Shown: one piece after another, positions 6,372 through 7,765 of the stretch
Layout: every line of letters starts with the position of its first letter
Position numbering within the stretch: position 1 is the stretch's first letter
NCBI GenBank assembly: GCA_005885025.1
Contig: VAYC01000005.1
Location: forward strand, 1-7,765
Direction of reading: 5' to 3'
Origin: Actinomycetota bacterium
GTDB lineage: Bacteria; Actinomycetota; UBA4738
Length of the DNA: 7,765 bases
The notes under the pieces: generated by a model
Told to the model about the DNA's origin: nothing
The model's database searches: none
The model's input: only the letters and a program-made list of their open reading frames with translations
Position numbers and translations under genes: made by a program

Positions 6372-6671
6372 TCAGCTGTGGAAGTGGCCGATCTTCAGCG
6401 CCGCGGCCGCGAGCGCCCCGGCGAAGAGGGCGGAGAGGAACACGATGAACAGGACCAGCTCCATGACGGCGACGATCCGTTTCCGCCAGTCGATCCGTTC
6501 CACCCGGGGGGATCGGATCCAGTCCCCGTCCCCGGAGGAGAAACGGGCACCGAAGGACGGCCGGTCTCTCTGCGCCGCTCGCCGATCCCAGGCCTCTCGG
6601 GCCCAATCACCCGCCCGTTCGGCCAGCGACCGGGCCTTCTTCCAAGCCAGCAGCGGCCTCAACATCTGCAC
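6372..6671 (-). CDS. Small membrane protein of unknown function
   Basis: 99 residues from a GTG at 6671, or 97 from the ATG at 6665. The GTG is preferred because GAGGGA (6680-6685) lies 8 bases upstream of it, against 14 for the ATG. I do not recognise a family. The N-terminal part is basic and tryptophan-rich (AWKKARSLAERAGDWAREAW) and looks like an amphipathic helix. A polar section of Arg/Ser/Asp follows, then WRKR directly before one strong hydrophobic span (about residues 68-91), ending KIGHFHS. By the positive-inside rule the N-terminus is cytoplasmic and only a few residues lie outside. G/C-rich third codon positions and membrane-like composition support coding. It follows chdC after a 74-base gap and precedes moxR. 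It could serve heme-enzyme anchoring or be unrelated; no function is assigned. The frame stays open far upstream, but that part overlaps chdC and cgoX in another frame and is a shadow. Confidence 0.6.
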   Translation of the reverse strand: MQMLRPLLAWKKARSLAERAGDWAREAWDRRAAQRDRPSFGARFSSGDGDWIRSPRVERIDWRKRIVAVMELVLFIVFLSALFAGALAAAALKIGHFHS

Positions 6672-6745
6672 GGAAGGATTCCCTCGATCGCTGATGTCAT
6701 TCACGGCCGACCGAAAAATGGCTGCCCTTGCCGCGAATTCCCCGG

Positions 6746-7417
6746 CTATGTCAGGTCCCGAACAGCGGCCCCGAACTCCTTGCGGATGCCGGTGACAAAA
6801 GGCTCCTCCACCTTCGTATAGGCCCGGGCTTTCGCGTCCCGCAGCCGCCGGATGCAGTCCACGATCCGGGACAGGTCGTCCGCCTCGAAGGCCAGGATCC
6901 ACTCCCAGTCGTTGATCCCGAAGGCGCTCGTGGTGTTGGCAAGCACGTCGGGGTATTCGCGGCCGAACTCGCCGTGCTCCCGGAGGAGGGCGGCCCGCTC
7001 CTCGGCCGGCAGCAGGTACCACTCGATGGTCCGGACGTAGGGATACACGCAGAGGTACTTCTTGGGGGGCTCGCCTCGGACGAACGCCGGGACGTGGTCC
7101 TTGGAGAACTCCGCCGGGCGCACGACGCCCATGAACGCCCAGGTCAGCTCGAGGCGCCTCCCCAGGGCGCTTCGGCGGAAGGCCACCAGGAGGTCCTGGA
7201 GGTCGTCGACGGAGTGGCCGACCCACCACATCAGGAGTTCCGCGTCCGGGCGGAACGCCACGGTCGAGTAGACGCCGCGAACCGCCACGCGCTCCGACCA
7301 TTCCTTGAGCAAGATCTCGGCCTCGTGCGCGATCTGGTCGAGGTCCCCGGGGGGTCGCTCGCGAAGATCGGAGGTTCCCCGGAACACCGGATAGTACGCG
7401 TAGGTCAGCTCGTCCAC
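6746..7417 (-). CDS. chdC: Coproheme decarboxylase ChdC (HemQ), chlorite-dismutase family
   Basis: A 223-residue protein that converts Fe-coproporphyrin III (coproheme) to heme b by two oxidative decarboxylations using hydrogen peroxide, the last step of the coproporphyrin-dependent pathway (cytoplasm, homopentamer in the family). Seen: distal His108 in SKDHVPAF, catalytic Tyr125 in LCVYPYVR, and proximal heme ligand His148 in REHGEFGREY. The spacings (17 and 23 residues) equal those of His118, Tyr135 and His158 in the Corynebacterium diphtheriae enzyme. The distal His is the mark of actinobacterial ChdC. DWEWILAFEADDL (170-182) is also typical of the family. The start is GTG 7417, with AGGAGG 7 bases upstream. 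It overlaps the end of the oxidase gene by 13 bases, so the two are surely co-expressed; a cgoX-chdC order is common in Actinobacteria. All key residues are present and the length is normal. Confidence 0.96.
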   Translation of the reverse strand: MDELTYAYYPVFRGTSDLRERPPGDLDQIAHEAEILLKEWSERVAVRGVYSTVAFRPDAELLMWWVGHSVDDLQDLLVAFRRSALGRRLELTWAFMGVVRPAEFSKDHVPAFVRGEPPKKYLCVYPYVRTIEWYLLPAEERAALLREHGEFGREYPDVLANTTSAFGINDWEWILAFEADDLSRIVDCIRRLRDAKARAYTKVEEPFVTGIRKEFGAAVRDLT

Positions 7418-7765
7418 GAGATCGCCTCCTGCTCAAGGTCGCCGGGCGGGCTCTCCCCGATCGCTCGATCGGTCGCGCCCGATCGGAGATATGCAACCAC
7501 TCCTTGCGCGGTCTCGCGCCCCTCTCGCACACAGTCGGCGATCCCGACCCCCCGGAACGCCGAACCGGTGACGAAGACGCCGGGGCTCTTCGCGAGGGCA
7601 GCCTCGATCCGCCCGATGCGCTCGAGGTGGCCGACCTGGTATTGGGGCATCGAACGGTTCCACCGAACCACCCGGGACGCCACAGGCAGCGAACCGATCC
7701 GGAGGGCGGCCTCCACCTCGTCCGCCACTTTGGCCGCGAGCTCGGCATCGGTGAGGCGCAGGGCG
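7405..7765 (-). CDS. cgoX: Coproporphyrinogen III / protoporphyrinogen oxidase (HemY/HemG type), C-terminal part
   Basis: The gene enters from the right edge; the last 119 residues and a TGA stop are visible (full-length members are about 450-480 residues). It is an FAD-dependent oxidase that aromatises coproporphyrinogen III to coproporphyrin III with oxygen in the coproporphyrin-dependent route; older annotations call it protoporphyrinogen oxidase HemY/HemG. Seen: RWNRSMPQYQVGHLERI, matching the family's R-W-x3-x-P-Q-Y-x-V-G-H motif, and the C-terminal FAD-binding segment with GVFVTGSAFRGVGIADCVREG. The FAD-binding N-terminal Rossmann motif and most of the substrate site lie outside the window. 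The coproporphyrinogen preference is inferred from the adjoining chdC, which works only in that pathway. The gene overlaps chdC by 13 bases. Loosely bound to the membrane in the family. Confidence 0.93.
   Translation of the reverse strand, partial: ALRLTDAELAAKVADEVEAALRIGSLPVASRVVRWNRSMPQYQVGHLERIGRIEAALAKSPGVFVTGSAFRGVGIADCVREGRETAQGVVAYLRSGATDRAIGESPPGDLEQEAISWTS
7425..7430 (-). promoter_or_regulatory. Ribosome binding site of chdC
   Basis: A perfect AGGAGG on the minus strand, 7 bases before the GTG at 7417. It decides the GTG start and lies within the 3' end of the preceding cgoX coding sequence. Confidence 0.8.

Noticed and set aside
6713..6731. Possible intrinsic terminator after chdC (T5 run preceded by a GGC...GCC stem on the minus strand)
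   Set aside because: The stem is only 3 base pairs, too weak to call a terminator.
6672..7748. N-terminal extension of the small membrane protein frame to 458 residues
   Set aside because: It runs through chdC and cgoX in another frame, and the sequence there is low-complexity Arg/Pro/Gly-rich. Only the final 97-99 residues look like a real protein.

Overview
The window is 7,765 bases of very GC-rich, tightly packed bacterial DNA, most likely chromosome from an Actinomycetota member, possibly an uncultured lineage. Three things point there. The enoyl-ACP reductase at the left edge is InhA-like around its active site. The coproheme decarboxylase carries the distal histidine typical of actinobacterial enzymes. 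The heme genes belong to the coproporphyrin-dependent pathway of Gram-positive bacteria. Assignment below phylum is not possible from this sequence alone.

Layout. Bases 2-499 (+) hold the 3' part of an InhA-like fabI. All other genes are on the minus strand and are listed here in transcription order from the right. First is a heme block: the 3' part of coproporphyrinogen/protoporphyrinogen oxidase (7405-7765), overlapping by 13 bases the coproheme decarboxylase gene chdC/hemQ (6746-7417), then a small unrecognised membrane protein (6372-6671). After a gap of about 125 bases comes a MoxR-type block: AAA+ ATPase (5290-6246), DUF58 protein (4148-5242), a multi-pass membrane protein ending in a DUF4129-like domain (2790-4151, ATGA overlap with the DUF58 gene), and a pirin-family cupin (2099-2809, 20-base overlap). 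Last, after 97 bases, is a 501-residue protein with a PH-like N-terminus, a proline-rich linker, a zinc ribbon, one membrane span and an extracytoplasmic tail (496-2001). It meets fabI tail to tail with interlocking stop codons.

How the genes work together. CgoX and ChdC catalyse successive steps late in coproporphyrin-dependent heme synthesis: oxidation of coproporphyrinogen III, and, after iron insertion by a ferrochelatase not seen here, decarboxylation of coproheme. The MoxR/DUF58/DUF4129 trio is a widespread membrane-associated chaperone-type module of poorly defined substrate. Here it lacks the transglutaminase-like domain often found with it, and pirin appears to be translationally tied to its end. 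No mobile elements, CRISPR arrays, tRNA or rRNA genes were seen. Apart from gaps of up to about 125 bases the window is coding, and no gene-free stretch exceeds 300 bases. There is no clear sign of a wholly new system. The most unusual items are the composite zinc-ribbon protein, the transglutaminase-free MoxR operon with its coupled pirin, the unclear start of the DUF58 gene, and the small orphan membrane protein after chdC.
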